Source: Rhea pennata
Lineage: Eukaryota > Chordata > Aves > Rheiformes > Rheidae
NCBI RefSeq assembly: GCF_028389875.1
Contig: NC_084665.1
Span: forward strand, 124,452,602 to 124,516,601
Direction of reading: 5' to 3'
DNA length: 64,000 bases
The notes below the pieces were generated by a model, which saw nothing but the letters and a program-made list of their open reading frames with translations, searched no databases and had not been told where the DNA came from. Positions 12,901-24,700 of the stretch are shown here, piece after piece; the first letter of the stretch is position 1, and each line of letters opens with the position of its first letter. The position numbers and the translations under genes were made by a program.

Positions 12901-15900
12901 ATCTGTGGCCTGCAACAGGGGTCCAGAACAATATCACAGATTTTAAAGAGAGGAAGAATGAGATTCTGGTGAATGAGAAGTCTGGATGACTCTGGTGATT
13001 TATTTTCTACAGCAGAGAGTAGAACGTGTAAACTGAAAATATTACAAAGTGAAAAATTGTCACTAATAAGAATGTGTTTGACACTATAACAACAAATCAG
13101 AATTCATGAGAGACGCTTTTCTACTGATCATCTTTTTTAGTATGGTGTTCAAAATGTTTCACGATTCTTTTGTCTAATAGCGCTGGATGTAGAATTCTTG
13201 ATCACTGGTGAAGGATCACAATAGATTTTATGAGTGAATGTAGTAAAAAGTGAAACAGATCTGAAAATCCTTCAAATCTGAGCTGTTAGATTTCAGCTGG
13301 GATAAGGCATGCTTTACTCAAGTGCCTCTCCAGCTTAAAAATGCAACATTCCTTGGTTAGGCTTGGCTTTACTCTAAGAACGGTATTTACCTGTTTACTC
13401 AGCTAACGGAGATACAGCAAAAAATAAGATATTTTAACATCAAGGAAAGAATATTCAAAGATTTCTATAATCAAAATCAAAGGAATAGATATCAGAAGAT
13501 CTTTAAATATGGACACCAGGTTGCTTTTAGGTTTCCTGGCCACATACATCTGTATTTCCCGTAACACTTTCTTTTAATAATTGGATGATACTCTTACTTT
13601 CAAAAACATTTTTCAAATATACACTTAAAATTGCAAATGTTTTACGTGCCCTGTGGCATTTGAGACAGCACAGGGTGCTTATGCTTGAGCAGCTGAGGCC
13701 AACACATATGCTCAGGTGCTGAAGAGTGAATTGAAGGAGACAGAAATGGGCCCAGATATGCAGTCATCTTTTACAAGCGTGACACTTTTCTACCTATCAG
13801 CCGAGATGCTGTAGCTGTCTGTACATACACTTTCAGTCCAAATGGGCTATGAAGTTAAATAATGTTGGCTTAAACTTCTTTTTGATCTCTGGAACTGAGA
13901 TTCCAGCAAAGCCACGTTACCTTGCATCTGGAGAGAAACAAAAATACAGATAGAGGCCTTCTGCTTAGGGCAGTTTGAGGCTGATGGTAGTAAGTTGTTA
14001 GGTTGCCATAGCTTAATTGTGTTTTTTGGCCCAAATATATCATATAGACAGAAGCAGTATTTTAAGCTGAGGTAAAGTAGTGAAATATCTGAACAGGAGA
14101 AGCTGAACTGAGGAAGAAGAGCAAAGATTTGGGGAATCCTAAGTGAGAGGAGATAGGTGGCTGTGAAAGACATACCGCTCCATATAGATTAGCATTTGTT
14201 ATAACCAGAGGACAATTATTTCTAAATACTTGTACCTGAAATATTTCTTTAACTAGATGTTCATTGCATGCAAAGATTGTGATCTCCAAAATTGTCAAGA
14301 TCAGCATCTGAACTGGACTTGTTTTCCCCAGGACAGCTCCAAATGATATTAAAGCAGTTGCTGTACTGAAGTCTGCATTTATTATGCTGAAGTTAAGAAA
14401 ATAAATAATAACAAACCAAAAGAAAAAAAGAAAAAAAAAACATGCAGAAAGAGAAAAAAATCACTTTTCTGGAAATAAAGATAGACCAAAACTTATCATA
14501 TCAGGAAAATGATAAAGTTTTAACACTTGAGATTTAAAACTATTAGGATATATCTACTTCAACTATATTAATGTGTAGTTAGTTGAAATTACAAAAATTC
14601 ACATGAAACTCGTATCAAGGATGTCCAGGGATATTTCTAACCTTTTTCTTTCTTTTTTTTGCCGTTCATTTATTTATTTATTTTGCTTGAATACCAAAGG
14701 TAAAAAGGAACTTCTGGTTTTGTTTGGATGGTTTAACTCTTTTCAAAAGCCTTATTTGCCTTTCTGACATGGTGCATCATGGTTACACAAGTTGATGTCA
14801 GGAAGGAGCAGTGATAACAGATTATGGGGAATGGCAAAGGTAAATGAAAAAACAAATTTGTCAAAGACCTCGAGGACGGAGAGACACTAGCTACGGCTCC
14901 CTCATCAAAGGGTTATCTGCTCTAAGCATGATGTTTATGCCATAATTTCTCCAGAAGCAGGAGCAAACTTCACATGTAGATAAACACACTGGTCCAACAA
15001 TTCCTCTGTGACCCCATGTACCATGGGAGGACTGACCCTTTTGTGCTTGCTGGATACAGGAGAGATCTGGAGAGCTGCTGGTGCTGTGCTGGTGAGGGAA
15101 ATATTAAAACTTCTAGGGCTTCAGAGATTCAGTGGGGTCTCTACATGGCATATGGGCCACCTATAGCTCATGACCCAAGTTTCACCCTGTTTTCCCTTGA
15201 CCCAAAGCACTAGTGTTGTCTCTTGTGAGATGAAAAACTGATGAATACTGAGAGATGGCCAGTAATACTCCACCAAATTTCAGTGAGCTCAGAAGTCTGA
15301 TCTCACAGCTGTTGTAGTTTTATGTCTTTTCCTGGTATCTTAAGGGAGAGATTGTAAAATTTGGAAATGTCACACATACCTTTTGATATTAACATCAATT
15401 TTCCCTACTTTCTTGTGCCAAAATCCTTGCGATAGGGTGCCCCACTGGAGACCCAGGGCAGCAATGAGCATGTTGATACCAACACTGCTGAATCCATATT
15501 TCTTCAGAAAGGTCATCAGGAAACCAAATCCAACAAATATCATCACATGGACATCCTGAAAGACTTAAGAGGGAAAAAAAAATCTATGTAAACAGGGACT
15601 ATAGATGGAGGAAAGGTTTAATAGAAAAGAATTATATAATATTATATTATATAAATGGCTCATATTGGCTTATATTGCCAATATGAGCCATTCATCCACA
15701 TTTGATGACAAGTCTACTTGTAGATTGAATGTTTTGAAAATTTATGACCCAGTATCAGTTTATTACTAGTTACATCATTATGCAAAGAACACTAGTTCTA
15801 TACCTAAACTAGCAAATTTAACGTACTTGGAAGTGTTCTCTGGGTCTGAGGCTATCCAGAATATCAAAGCTTCATATCCATACAAAAAATTCTTTTCCCT

Positions 15901-18900
15901 TCAGATCAGGGTTGTCATCTCCAATGCATTTTGGTCTAACTCAAAAAATGTGCATTGGAATTATTTAGAAGCATGTTAGTTGCCCGCTACAGTGGCATGC
16001 CTGTGATTTCAAACAATTTATTCTACAGAAAATTGATTCTAATTTCTTTACATGGGCAATTGTAATTTACTGGTTTAGAAACTGCCTTTAAGAACTATGC
16101 TAATAGAGCATATACTTATCGATCCTTCAAACACTTCTAAATGTTAAATTATGTCTAATTCTTTTAATTACTTTTTTTTTGAAGTTAATTTTTTAAATTT
16201 TCAGGCTTTTTAATATAAACTGAATTTATAATTACAACATGGATATTATATTATTTTATATTTTAAAATAAGTTGTTATTCTGAAGTGTTTAATGTGATG
16301 TAATGATCTCTGCACCTACCAGATCTGAGTTCTGTAAGTAAGATTTTTTTTTCTGATTTTGTTGTTAGGAAGAACCTCAGTAGAGAAAAACTCATTATTT
16401 TCATTTCTCTCTCATTGGGCCTTAGACGCAAATATGTAGGAAAAACTGAGACATTGACCTAGTAAATATAGCATTTGGCTTGAAATATTTGCCAGTTGTG
16501 GTATTTTCATGTTTCCTGTAGTTTTGCTATATGCATTGCCATCTTTAGCCATAAGAGGGCCCAAAAGTATAATAAACTACTGGAGATTCCTAATAAACTT
16601 TATTATATTTACATTGTCTTATGCTAGTTCTGACATTGCACTGAAATGCACGCATGCATGCAAACAAGAATTTTTACACAGGGTTGCACACTTTTAAGAA
16701 TTAGGGTCTAAATGCACAGACATTCCCATCATTTTGCTTCCTCTTTGGACTGGATTTTTCACATGTATTTACTGACTTCGATAATAGCCAGTGATGTGAC
16801 TTCCTGAGACTCCTGCAGTTCACTGGTGTCTCCTTGTTTCCCATCGGGCTACTCAATTTCCAAAACTACTTACCAAAATTTTCTATTGTACTTACTACTT
16901 ATTTTAAGAGCTATACAGCCAGCTTATCTCCCCTATTTGGACTGCTGCTCCTTTGATACATTTGCAAATTTTGTGTCTCAAAACTGAGTGAAAATAATCA
17001 TCTTGCTTACATTTCCACATACTTATTTCTTTGCTTTAAAGAACCTTGCAAGAAACTGAAAAAATATGTCTTGGGACAATATAAACCATACTTAAAAAAA
17101 CCTTCCTGATTTTGGCACCACCAAAATTTGTATGCAGTCAAGAATGTAAACTAGTGTAGTGAACACAAGTGCTCAACAATAGTGCCTAAAGGCCCCATTA
17201 TTTTGAGGGTGTGGACACTACCTGCAGCTACCCTGGTGTCTGCTGGCAGCCCGGTGCTCAGCAGTTTAGTTGAGTCATAGGCTTGCAAGTGAGACAAAAA
17301 TACGGTGCAGGGTCACATGAAAAAAGATCTGAAATAAATAATCAGAGATTCCAGCCACCCCTGTTTTTGAAGGATATGTGAAAACTGTATGCCTGAAAAC
17401 CTCTTTCTCCACTTTTTAAAATAATTTTCTACCAGTGACTCTTCACCCAATAATGTGTAGGGTCAGCACATTTGCATATCAGAAATGGCCTAGTTTATTG
17501 GACTGACACTCGTAAAACTATTCTATAAAAGGCCCGTTAATGGTGTCAAACAAATGCAGAACTAGAGGGAAAATCTATAAAAGAAGCAGCTTCCACAAAA
17601 GTAGCCTTTTTGTTTGGCTATAGCAGAAACAAATGGAAACGTACTGAATAAACTACTAGCATAAAAAGTTACCAAGAGATATCGGACTTCAACCATTTTT
17701 AGTTTATATCACAAATGAGTTTCATGTACAAAAATGAGGGGTACATTTGAAAATGACTCTCTGCTTGTCTTTTTAGACTCTGAATTAACCTAGGTTATGA
17801 ACTTTCCAGTGAACCCTAAGGAACAACCTGATCTGTAGTTGTTCAGCATATTATTTTCTCTTGTTTGTAAAATGCTGGTTAAGTTATTGCAGACAAAATA
17901 AATTGCTCTCATCAAAAAAATGCCACTCATCTTTACAACAATGCAACAAATCACGCCTAGATTGGTAAAAGATGTTTTTCTGCTTAAATAATCTGACAGT
18001 AAATATGAACTAAAGAGCAGTTTTCAAAAGCACTCTTTTTTAAAGAGCAGTAGGCCTAGAATGGTTTCAAATCATGGAGAAAACAGCACAATATGAAATA
18101 AGCTGTTTCAATGACTAACTGTGCTAAATAAAATATAGCACTTCTATTCTGTGAGACAGGAAGGGAGAGACTGGGAAAACACTCCAGCTAATCCTGGACA
18201 AAACTAATGCACACGATTCTGCCAAGCTGCTCAAAGCCAATGTATTAATTTCACTGCAAGGTCTCCGCATAATGGTCAGTCTCAATGCAAAGATGTTTGT
18301 GGAATCTAGGATTATTCTTAAACTGTAATTTTGCTCTGTCTGAAGAAAGCCTTACAACCCAGAATAAGTATGGCACGGAAACCTTTCTGAGCCATGGGAC
18401 ATGAATCGGACACAGAACATTACATCCTGGACGCCAATACTGCAGAAACCACCTGGGAGTACTTGCAAAACTGTTGCACACATTTTTCCTCCCATTTCAC
18501 TGGTAGACCACAGATAAAGTTGTCCATTCAATTCACCATTCCTGTGTTGGATTCTCTGGAAGCATATACAATGCAAAGCTGGGAATGATCTCAGCTCAGA
18601 CCTCCTTATCTGGGTGCAAAGCTATGGTGGCTTCAATTATTTTTTCATCTTTCTAAGGAATAAATCCAAAAATACTGAAACAGTTTGGGTCCATGGCACT
18701 AAGGTATTTAAGGCATACGAAAACAGGCCTTGCATCACAGATCTGGCAATATAAATAGGATGAAGCACCTAAATCTACCATAGAATGAGGAACAGATGAA
18801 GTTACCATCCCAGGGTTGCCTGAAGAGAGCATGTGAAGCAGGTTAGACCCATCATTTTGTGAACTCATGGAAAATCCAGACTCAAAATATGTTTCAGTAC

Positions 18901-21588
18901 TACTATACTATCATAGTTTAAACTTTTGGCCAGATACTCCTGCAAACTCTACACTTTTATGTGTATTTTGTAGAGAGGAATTTTTGAGATAAGATGGTCT
19001 AAAAGTAAAAGCACAGGTATCAGGAAATACTACTTCTTTTTTTTTTCCATTTCTTTACTGTGAATGGGATACATCTAATCTTAGGTGAGCACCAAAAAGT
19101 CCAACATTATATCTAGTGTTTACTTATTTTATACCCAAACTGGTAAATCAAAGACCTGTTTGTTCCCGAGCCAAAGAGCAAATGACATGGCTTAACTCAC
19201 AGCAACGCAACCAAATACTCTTCCATCCCAAAGCATTATTCTCACGTGTGCCACATGTTGGGAATAGCCCCTGATCGATGCAATGCCTAAAGCAATGGCT
19301 CCGAGGCATGATGGAGATCAGGGTGCTGGTTTCCATGAGCCAAAATCATGCCAGAAACTTCTAAACAGTTTAGTAGTGTGGACAACTGGAGGACAGTGTG
19401 CCAGCATAACATAGTCATACACTGCCTGTGAGGGGTAAAAGATGAAGGTGGAGAGAGACAGAGACAGGGCAGTTTTTCCCATGTGTCTCACACCGGTCTT
19501 AGGGAAGGAAAGACTGTATAGATGATCCCTAACTGAATAGCTTGCATTTCAAGGCTTATTTTTCAGAGTTAACATTTGATGAGAAGAATCCTTTCTTCCA
19601 CAAGCTGAATGAGGCTCCTGCCCTTTCTCTGCCCTCCTTTTAAAGTAGAGATATTAAATAGATGTTAAATAGATGTTGTGCTCCACACAAGGGCAGGCTA
19701 CCTCAGGAGCCTCCCAAGAAACACAGTACCCGTGGTGCTTCTGGACAGAAAGCCTCAGTCCAGAAGACTCCAGAAGACTCACAGTTTAAAAAGAAATGTG
19801 CTGCACCTAATTCTTAAAAGTGTGCAACCCGGGCACCTTCCTTGGTAAGAGGGTATCCAAGAAAGTGCAGAGTACCAGAGCCAAAAGCAGTGCTATTTCA
19901 CCTGGAGAAGGTTGTTCTGGCAGATCAGATAGCTCTTAACTTGAATCTGAGGGATACATGGCCTAGATAACACCCTCATGGCTTCCCAAATTATACCAGG
20001 AGGTATAAAAATGCCAAAAGTGTTTTTGCCAGGATGCCAAAAACACTATTATTCTGTCACTTGTTTTGGGGAAGAGGTTGAGATTGCTGGAGAGGTGTTT
20101 TAGGCTATAGCAGCATTAGTAAAATTAAAGTACCACTGTGCAACAATCATTTGTACAGTTAAACTGTTAGCAGAGCCCTTGGCATGGTTTTGACCTAAGC
20201 TATCAACCACTGTCCCAGGCTACTGTGGACCAGTGACCATCCCCAACAAGATGTCGGGACGTAGCCACCTGGTTTAGGAGCTGAGATAGTTCAATATGAT
20301 GGACATAGCCAGGCAGTGCCTTAGACAAAGAATAAGCTCTGGCACATAGTATATATGTGACTAAAAGTAAGTTAATAGGCAGTGCAAAATTCATCTCTCA
20401 GAGACATTGCTACATTACAATGGAGTTGCCCAAATGCAGGTAATTGGCCCTTGAAATTCATAGCTGGCTTGCCTCTGGAGCTGAATAAATCCCTTTATTC
20501 ACTGTTTGCTCAGGTGGGCAATATTCTGTGTAAGGATACACTGTGTATGACTAATGAGGTGTGAATGAGGTGTAAAAGAGCAATACATACATGTGTACTA
20601 CATACAGGCTAGACATTCTGTATCTTTATGATAATCATTAAGAGGATTCCAGTCAAGCCTACAAATTTTTATAATATCAGAGCCCAGAAGAAGAATAACA
20701 AACTTTCATTAGTGTAAGAAAGACACAGGATATTCCTCTGCAAACTTCTGCTATTTATTCACAGGGGCCCGCTCTTTGCATAAGAAGGGAAGGGTGAGAG
20801 AAGTCAGCATCTACTTCTCATGCCAAAAGCATTCTCCCTAGACTCCATCGCAGTCCAGAACAACAGATCAACAAGTACATTTACAGAGGGAATATTACTA
20901 CTGTCCAAACATCACATCTGAGCCATTGGTTTGGAGGAGTTTCTCCACCTTGTGCCAAAAGCTATTGGTTTCATGTAGTCCTCTTTCTGCAAGTACATTT
21001 TTTAACAGTGAATATGCTGCCTATTTTCACATTATGATAAAATGACTTTTTGAAACCTGGTCAATATTAATGGCAGGTTCTATTCATTTTCTTCATTTAA
21101 TACAGTAATCAGAATAGAAGTTCTGGCAAGGAGCACTGTTGTTCGTCTCTGGAAAATGTTAGAACTATTCCAAGAAACTCAGATTTCTCCAAGTTTCAAC
21201 CTGCTAGACAAACACTTATACAAAAAAGACTTTTCTCCTGGTACAGCTTAACTTCTCCACAGTTAATTACTTTCAGAATATATGTGCTCAACTTGAATTT
21301 AGCTTTCAGATCTGTTGCTTTCATACCCCAGAAAAAGTTTGTCCCAAAGTCTGCCTTTCTTTTGCAGTTATATTGTTTCATCTCATAAGTTATATCCGTT
21401 TTGTTCAGAAACCTTGCTTTGGATTATTTTAAAGAACTCCTAACTACTATAAACGTTAGATAGCAATACTTACATGGGTATATAGTATTCTGGGAGCCAT
21501 CACTGCTGTCATATTCCACAAATAAACTGAACAAAACAATGATGATCACTTCCAGAAGAAGAGCCAGGATGGAGAACTTGAACCTCAT
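6891..21588 (-). CDS. RHAG: RHAG, Rh-associated glycoprotein (ammonia/CO2 channel), complete gene, 10 coding exons
   Basis: Joining ten minus-strand exons with consensus GT-AG sites gives one open frame of 1263 nt, 420 residues. The product belongs to the Amt/Rh/MEP channel family: in red cells RhAG conducts NH3/NH4+ (and probably CO2) and is the core partner of the Rh proteins at the plasma membrane. The start [14 protein letters not shown], the [14 protein letters not shown] segment, [10 protein letters not shown] and SDQNC.DDSVYW are family hallmarks. Pore residues are kept: D153, twin histidines H161 and H317, gate phenylalanines F106 and F211 (human D167, H175, H334, F120, F225). Exons 2 to 6 have the lengths I recall for human RHAG (184, 151, 148, 167, 138 nt). 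Relative to human, the first extracellular loop is 14 residues shorter and the cytoplasmic tail about 20 residues longer. There is no frameshift or stop, so the gene looks functional. RHCG/RHBG are less likely because of the detailed match and the CRISP neighbour. Confidence 0.96.
7140..7166. repeat. Perfect 11-bp inverted repeat, 5-nt loop
   Basis: Arms AGGGTGTTCTT (7140-7150) and AAGAACACCCT (7156-7166). It lies in RHAG intron 9, about 170 nt before the exon 10 acceptor, and would fold into a hairpin in the pre-mRNA. Confidence 0.9.
7742..7810. repeat. Imperfect 25-bp direct repeat in RHAG intron 9
   Basis: TGCCTTTTTGAGCTTGTCCT at 7742 recurs as TGCCTTTTTGAGCTCATCCT at 7786, each followed by AGTAT. 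The 19 bases between them are TA-rich. Confidence 0.75.
8759..8832 (-). CDS. RHAG: RHAG coding exon 9 (residues 371-395)
   Basis: Acceptor CTGCAG|GTGGCA and donor GGGAG|GTAAGA; 74 nt. Encodes [20 protein letters not shown] then VYWE, the end of the last helix and the start of the cytoplasmic tail. It matches the human SDQNCYDDSVYW block. Confidence 0.94.
9644..9729 (-). CDS. RHAG: RHAG coding exon 8 (residues 342-370)
   Basis: Acceptor TTTCAG|GGCAAC and donor GACAG|GTCAGT; 86 nt. Encodes [20 protein letters not shown] and the glycine-rich ALAGGILTG helix. The [10 protein letters not shown] block matches human RhAG. Confidence 0.92.
10388..10509 (-). CDS. RHAG: RHAG coding exon 7 (residues 302-341)
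   Basis: Acceptor TTTCAG|CCTTTT and donor ATCAG|GTAGGT; 122 nt. Contains [17 protein letters not shown] with the second pore histidine H317. The 3' part (VTAVRTEIR) diverges from human, where I recall an exon about 12 nt longer. The frame still closes onto exon 8. Confidence 0.92.
11282..11419 (-). CDS. RHAG: RHAG coding exon 6 (residues 256-301)
   Basis: Acceptor CTGCAG|GTTCTC and donor TGACT|GTAAGT; 138 nt, phase 0 at both ends. Encodes [20 protein letters not shown], then [21 protein letters not shown]. The [11 protein letters not shown] segment is conserved across Rh glycoproteins. Confidence 0.95.
12361..12527 (-). CDS. RHAG: RHAG coding exon 5 (residues 200-255)
   Basis: Acceptor GTCCAG|GCACCC and donor GTATG|GTAAGA; 167 nt. 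Encodes [16 protein letters not shown] with gate residue F211, then [20 protein letters not shown] and [11 protein letters not shown], all typical of RhAG. Confidence 0.95.
12616..12636. repeat. Poly(A) run in RHAG intron 4
   Basis: Twenty-one consecutive A on the plus strand between exons 4 and 5. It reads as T(21) in the transcript, about 90 nt from the exon 5 acceptor. No retroposed gene is attached. Confidence 0.9.
12762..12909 (-). CDS. RHAG: RHAG coding exon 4 (residues 151-199)
   Basis: Acceptor TTGCAG|GCCACA and donor GATTG|GTAAGT; 148 nt. Encodes [20 protein letters not shown] with D153 and the first pore histidine H161. A cytoplasmic loop with KKKHENEES and the start of the next helix (DIFAMI) follow. 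Confidence 0.95.
14236..14386 (-). CDS. RHAG: RHAG coding exon 3 (residues 100-150)
   Basis: Acceptor CTTCAG|CATAAT and donor TTTCAG|GTACAA; 151 nt. Contains [20 protein letters not shown] and the [14 protein letters not shown] helix. F106, in the NADF motif, corresponds to the outer phenylalanine gate (human F120). Confidence 0.95.
15380..15563 (-). CDS. RHAG: RHAG coding exon 2 (residues 39-99)
   Basis: Acceptor TTAAG|TCTTTCAG and donor AAAAG|GTATGT; 184 nt. Translates as [15 protein letters not shown], then [16 protein letters not shown] and an ALGLQWGT segment. This is helices 2 and 3 and is nearly collinear with human RhAG. A TTTCAG eight bases inside the exon is not used, because using it would break the frame. 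Confidence 0.94.
15564..21473 (-). other. RHAG: RHAG intron 1 (5.9 kb)
   Basis: This is the longest RHAG intron. It holds AT-rich unique sequence, a perfect 16-bp inverted repeat 91 nt from the exon 2 acceptor (15654-15692), an almost exact 12-bp direct repeat near 19768-19781, and scattered short open frames such as 18251-18588 that resemble nothing I know. I recognise no internal exon. Confidence 0.8.
15654..15692. repeat. Perfect 16-bp inverted repeat, 7-nt loop, RHAG intron 1
   Basis: Arms AATGGCTCATATTGGC (15654-15669) and GCCAATATGAGCCATT (15677-15692), with loop TTATATT. It is flanked on the left by an AT-rich tract. It lies 91 nt upstream of the exon 2 acceptor in the sense of transcription. 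Confidence 0.95.
21474..21588 (-). CDS. RHAG: RHAG coding exon 1 (residues 1-38)
   Basis: Encodes the first transmembrane helix, [14 protein letters not shown] followed by [13 protein letters not shown], and a short extracellular stretch ending IYP. The donor is CCAT|GTAAGT, leaving one base of codon 39. I place the start at 21588-21586 because MRF is the family start and the ATG has A at -3 (AACATGAG). An in-frame ATG at 21612 could add eight residues (MPSALDTN). This exon is 42 nt shorter than the human one. Confidence 0.93.
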
Positions 21589-21612
21589 GTTGGTGTCCAG
21601 GGCTGAAGGCAT

Positions 21613-21720
21613 TGCAGGACAGCAGAAGGCTGTGAGAGCCTGATAAAGAGAGGGCTGCCTAATTCAGTGGATCTGGGTGATATAGCAAGAGAGAGCCAAG
21701 CAAATGCACTGTCACACCCA
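21613..21720 (-). promoter_or_regulatory. Proximal RHAG 5' UTR/promoter with GATA and CACCC-type motifs
   Basis: A GATA motif (TGATAA on the plus strand) lies at 21641-21646, about 55 nt upstream of the chosen start. A CACCC motif is read on the minus strand at 21673-21679, and CACACCC lies on the plus strand at 21713-21719. GATA plus CACCC is the usual pairing in erythroid promoters (GATA1 and KLF1), which fits a red-cell gene. This is motif matching only, and the transcription start is not determined. Confidence 0.35.
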
Positions 21721-24700
21721 CTATGGGAGGGAAATAGTATAGGTCAATATAGCAATTGCTGTTCCTCGGGCTATTTCTCTGTATGAAATGCTAGCTTACA
21801 AATTTTTCAGTTTGGAGTACAAAATTATTTTTCATGCGCTATGAAATGTGGATAATCCTCTATCGCTTGACAATATGATAAGGAAGCAAAGTGAATTTGT
21901 TTCAGTAAACTGCGGAATCATATGTTCTTTCTATTACACAGTGAATGAAATATGCATAAATACAGCGCAAGTTCTCAAAGTGAACTGTTGTTGAAAAAGA
22001 AAATAATTATACTTCCTAAAAAGATGGAAGGATGTTCCTGACTTAAAAAATAAACTTGTATATTATTAAAATGAGAAACTTGAAAAAAAAAAGTAGCTGG
22101 TTTTCTTTTTTTCTTTTTTTTTTTCATCTCTCCTAATTCAGAAAATGAGAACAGATCAGAGACCAAAGTTTTTAAACGGTTTTAAAATATTCAGTTTCTA
22201 AAAATTCCAGTGAGTAAGGAGCAAATTAAATTTCACTAAGATTAATCAGAGAATGATTACTTATTCTTGAGTATTCAGATGGCTTGCCAAACTTTTTGTA
22301 GAATTTTAAAAGTTTTGTGGATTTTCGGATAAGCTATTTTATTGCTATAATACTGCATACCTTTCCATTTGTTAATTTAGCATGCAGAAGATGAGACTAA
22401 GCATGTTTAAACATCATCAATATATACACTTTTTTCAGGCAAAAATTTAGTATTGAAAACCACATGGTAACATCAAATGAAAATGGATGCATCTGAAAAC
22501 TCTTATTAGTAACTAATGAATGACATAATTCCCTGATAATAATTCCTATGTCGGTAGGATTTTTTAAGTTAGACAGAATCATCTCTACACTTAATGCAGC
22601 TAATCACAGTGTTATAAATCTAGGAATAAAAATAAAGGCCAAAGTTGCATTGCATGAGTCTGTATCTTAAGAGAAGATACATCTATAAAAAGACTGATTG
22701 TAACACAGTAGACAACTAATTGATCATGCAGTAGCAGTGCTAGAATACAGGAATAAACTACCATATGCATTGCTGGATGTAAAATGGACGTATTCTGTAG
22801 ATGCTGGGAGGTGATGCTACCCGGGGTTGCAGTCCTGGTGAGACTCCTGCTGGAAAAGGGCTCACACAGTTTATGAGATTTAAAAAACTTAGTTCATTTA
22901 GGGTATGCCTATATTAGCATACCCAGCCACAACCTTTTTCTGGTCCAGAGGCCAACTTATGTATTTTGGCATCTTCAGTTGGAGAAACAGGATGGTTGCT
23001 TCTCAAATGCCTTCTAGGAGGGGGGTCTGATTCGCGCCGACTCCAGGACGATTGCTGGGAGTTGCTTGGGAGATGTCTGGTTAGCCCTGGCTAGAAACCC
23101 TGCCTGGCACTGCTGTCCAGGGCCTGGCACTATTCACTTTTCCAGAACAAAGGTATAATTAGACCATTTTCTGGGCTTAGTTTAAAATGATCTCAGCCAT
23201 TACAGGACCCTTGAAAATGGACCTATGGCTTGGAAATGGAGAAGAAGTTATTTAGTAAAGCAGACACAGCAAAGTATTGCAGTATTAAACTTGCATGTGG
23301 CAAAGTTAAAACAAGCACAAGTTTTTTTCTTTGTAGCAACTATATTTCATTTGAACAGTTCAAAGAGAGGAAGCAGAGCTTTGTTGAAAGGCTGTTGATC
23401 ATCCTTGCAGTACCACAGGATAAGACAGATGCAATGTTTGATTGTAAGGAGCTGCTAGCCCCTTCATTTTTACAGGAAGTGGTTAAAAAGGAACAAAATC
23501 ATGAGTAAAGTTCATTGTTTTTTATAAAAGTTTTTTTTTTTGTGTGTGTGTGTGTTTCAACCATGAATATTTCAATTCTTCCAAAATGAAAGGAATTTTC
23601 CCCTGAGACTTGTAAACTAAACACCACTAGTTCTTTTTCATTCATTACCTAATTATTCCCCTAGTGAATATCTCACACACAGTAAGTACAATACTTGAGA
23701 TTGTTCTTTCAAGGGTGCAGAAAGTGCTCCTGGTTGATGTCTTGTTGGGGAAAATGCCTTTAGTAACTATTTAAATTTAGAAATCAATCAAATCAAATTA
23801 ATTTAGGCAGGACTTTCTAAGATTATGACACTGTATCTTAAATTACATATGTGCACATACACATATGCCATCTCTATAGAAAAATTATTCATGTATGTCT
23901 AAGTTGGTGATGCTATGCTGCCTTCACAGGCCATGGAAAGATGTGCATCTCAAGGATATGATGAGTCTCATCCCTCTTCAAGGGATGAAAAAATGTGTTA
24001 TGTTTTAGAAAAGCTCATTTCTCTATATTGATTTTAATGGGGGCCTTCGGTGAGTAGCTCAGATTTATGCATCCAAATTTTAGAAACTTGACTAAGTCAG
24101 TTGAGTCCACACTTCTCATCTGAGAATTTCAAGACTTTTCCAAGTGTATTCTTGCTTGCTCACTTGTAATTCATCCCTTATGTGTGCACATGCCCCACGT
24201 GGTGAGTGAGACAGGGCTCTGTCGTTACCTGAGAGCATGAACAAAAGCTGCACTCCATCATATACATAGCTGACATACCAGTGTTACTGGAATATCACAG
24301 TTTTTAAGACTTTTAAGACATTTTGCAACCATCACTTGTCTTCTGAGCAGGACTTTCCTGTTCCTAACTTTCTCATGCCTTTTTTTTTTTTTTTTTTTTT
24401 TTTTGTCATCTAGGAAGAAAAAGAGGAATTTAGCTGTTTCCCAGTGGAATGAGCTGATGTGCAGCAGCCACAGGTAAATGGCCCCCATACAAACACTAGT
24501 GAGTTGCATGCGATTAGGGACTTGGAAGAAATTATATTCCAATACTTATATTCTCCAAAATTTGTTTTCTGAATAACACTTATCTCCCACCATTAGTGAG
24601 AGAGTCAGTTTGCCTGACTCTCCCAAATCTCTGGATGTGAGGGACTGACTGCTTCACTTTTTGCCCACAGAGGCAGGCTTTACGCGGTCTTGAGTTTGGT

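Noticed and set aside
13847..14307. Minus-strand open frames overlapping RHAG exon 3
   Set aside because: One is exon 3 running into the intron; the other is in a different frame. The spliced exon explains the coding signal.
18251..18588. Cluster of open frames on both strands suggesting an extra RHAG exon
   Set aside because: No Rh-family sequence, and adding it would break the otherwise closed exon 1 to exon 2 frame.
24258..24542. Possible retroposed pseudogene next to the T(25) run, from the minus-strand poly-lysine frame
   Set aside because: No recognisable gene body, target-site duplication or known mRNA similarity next to the homopolymer. The same holds for T(25) at 28845.
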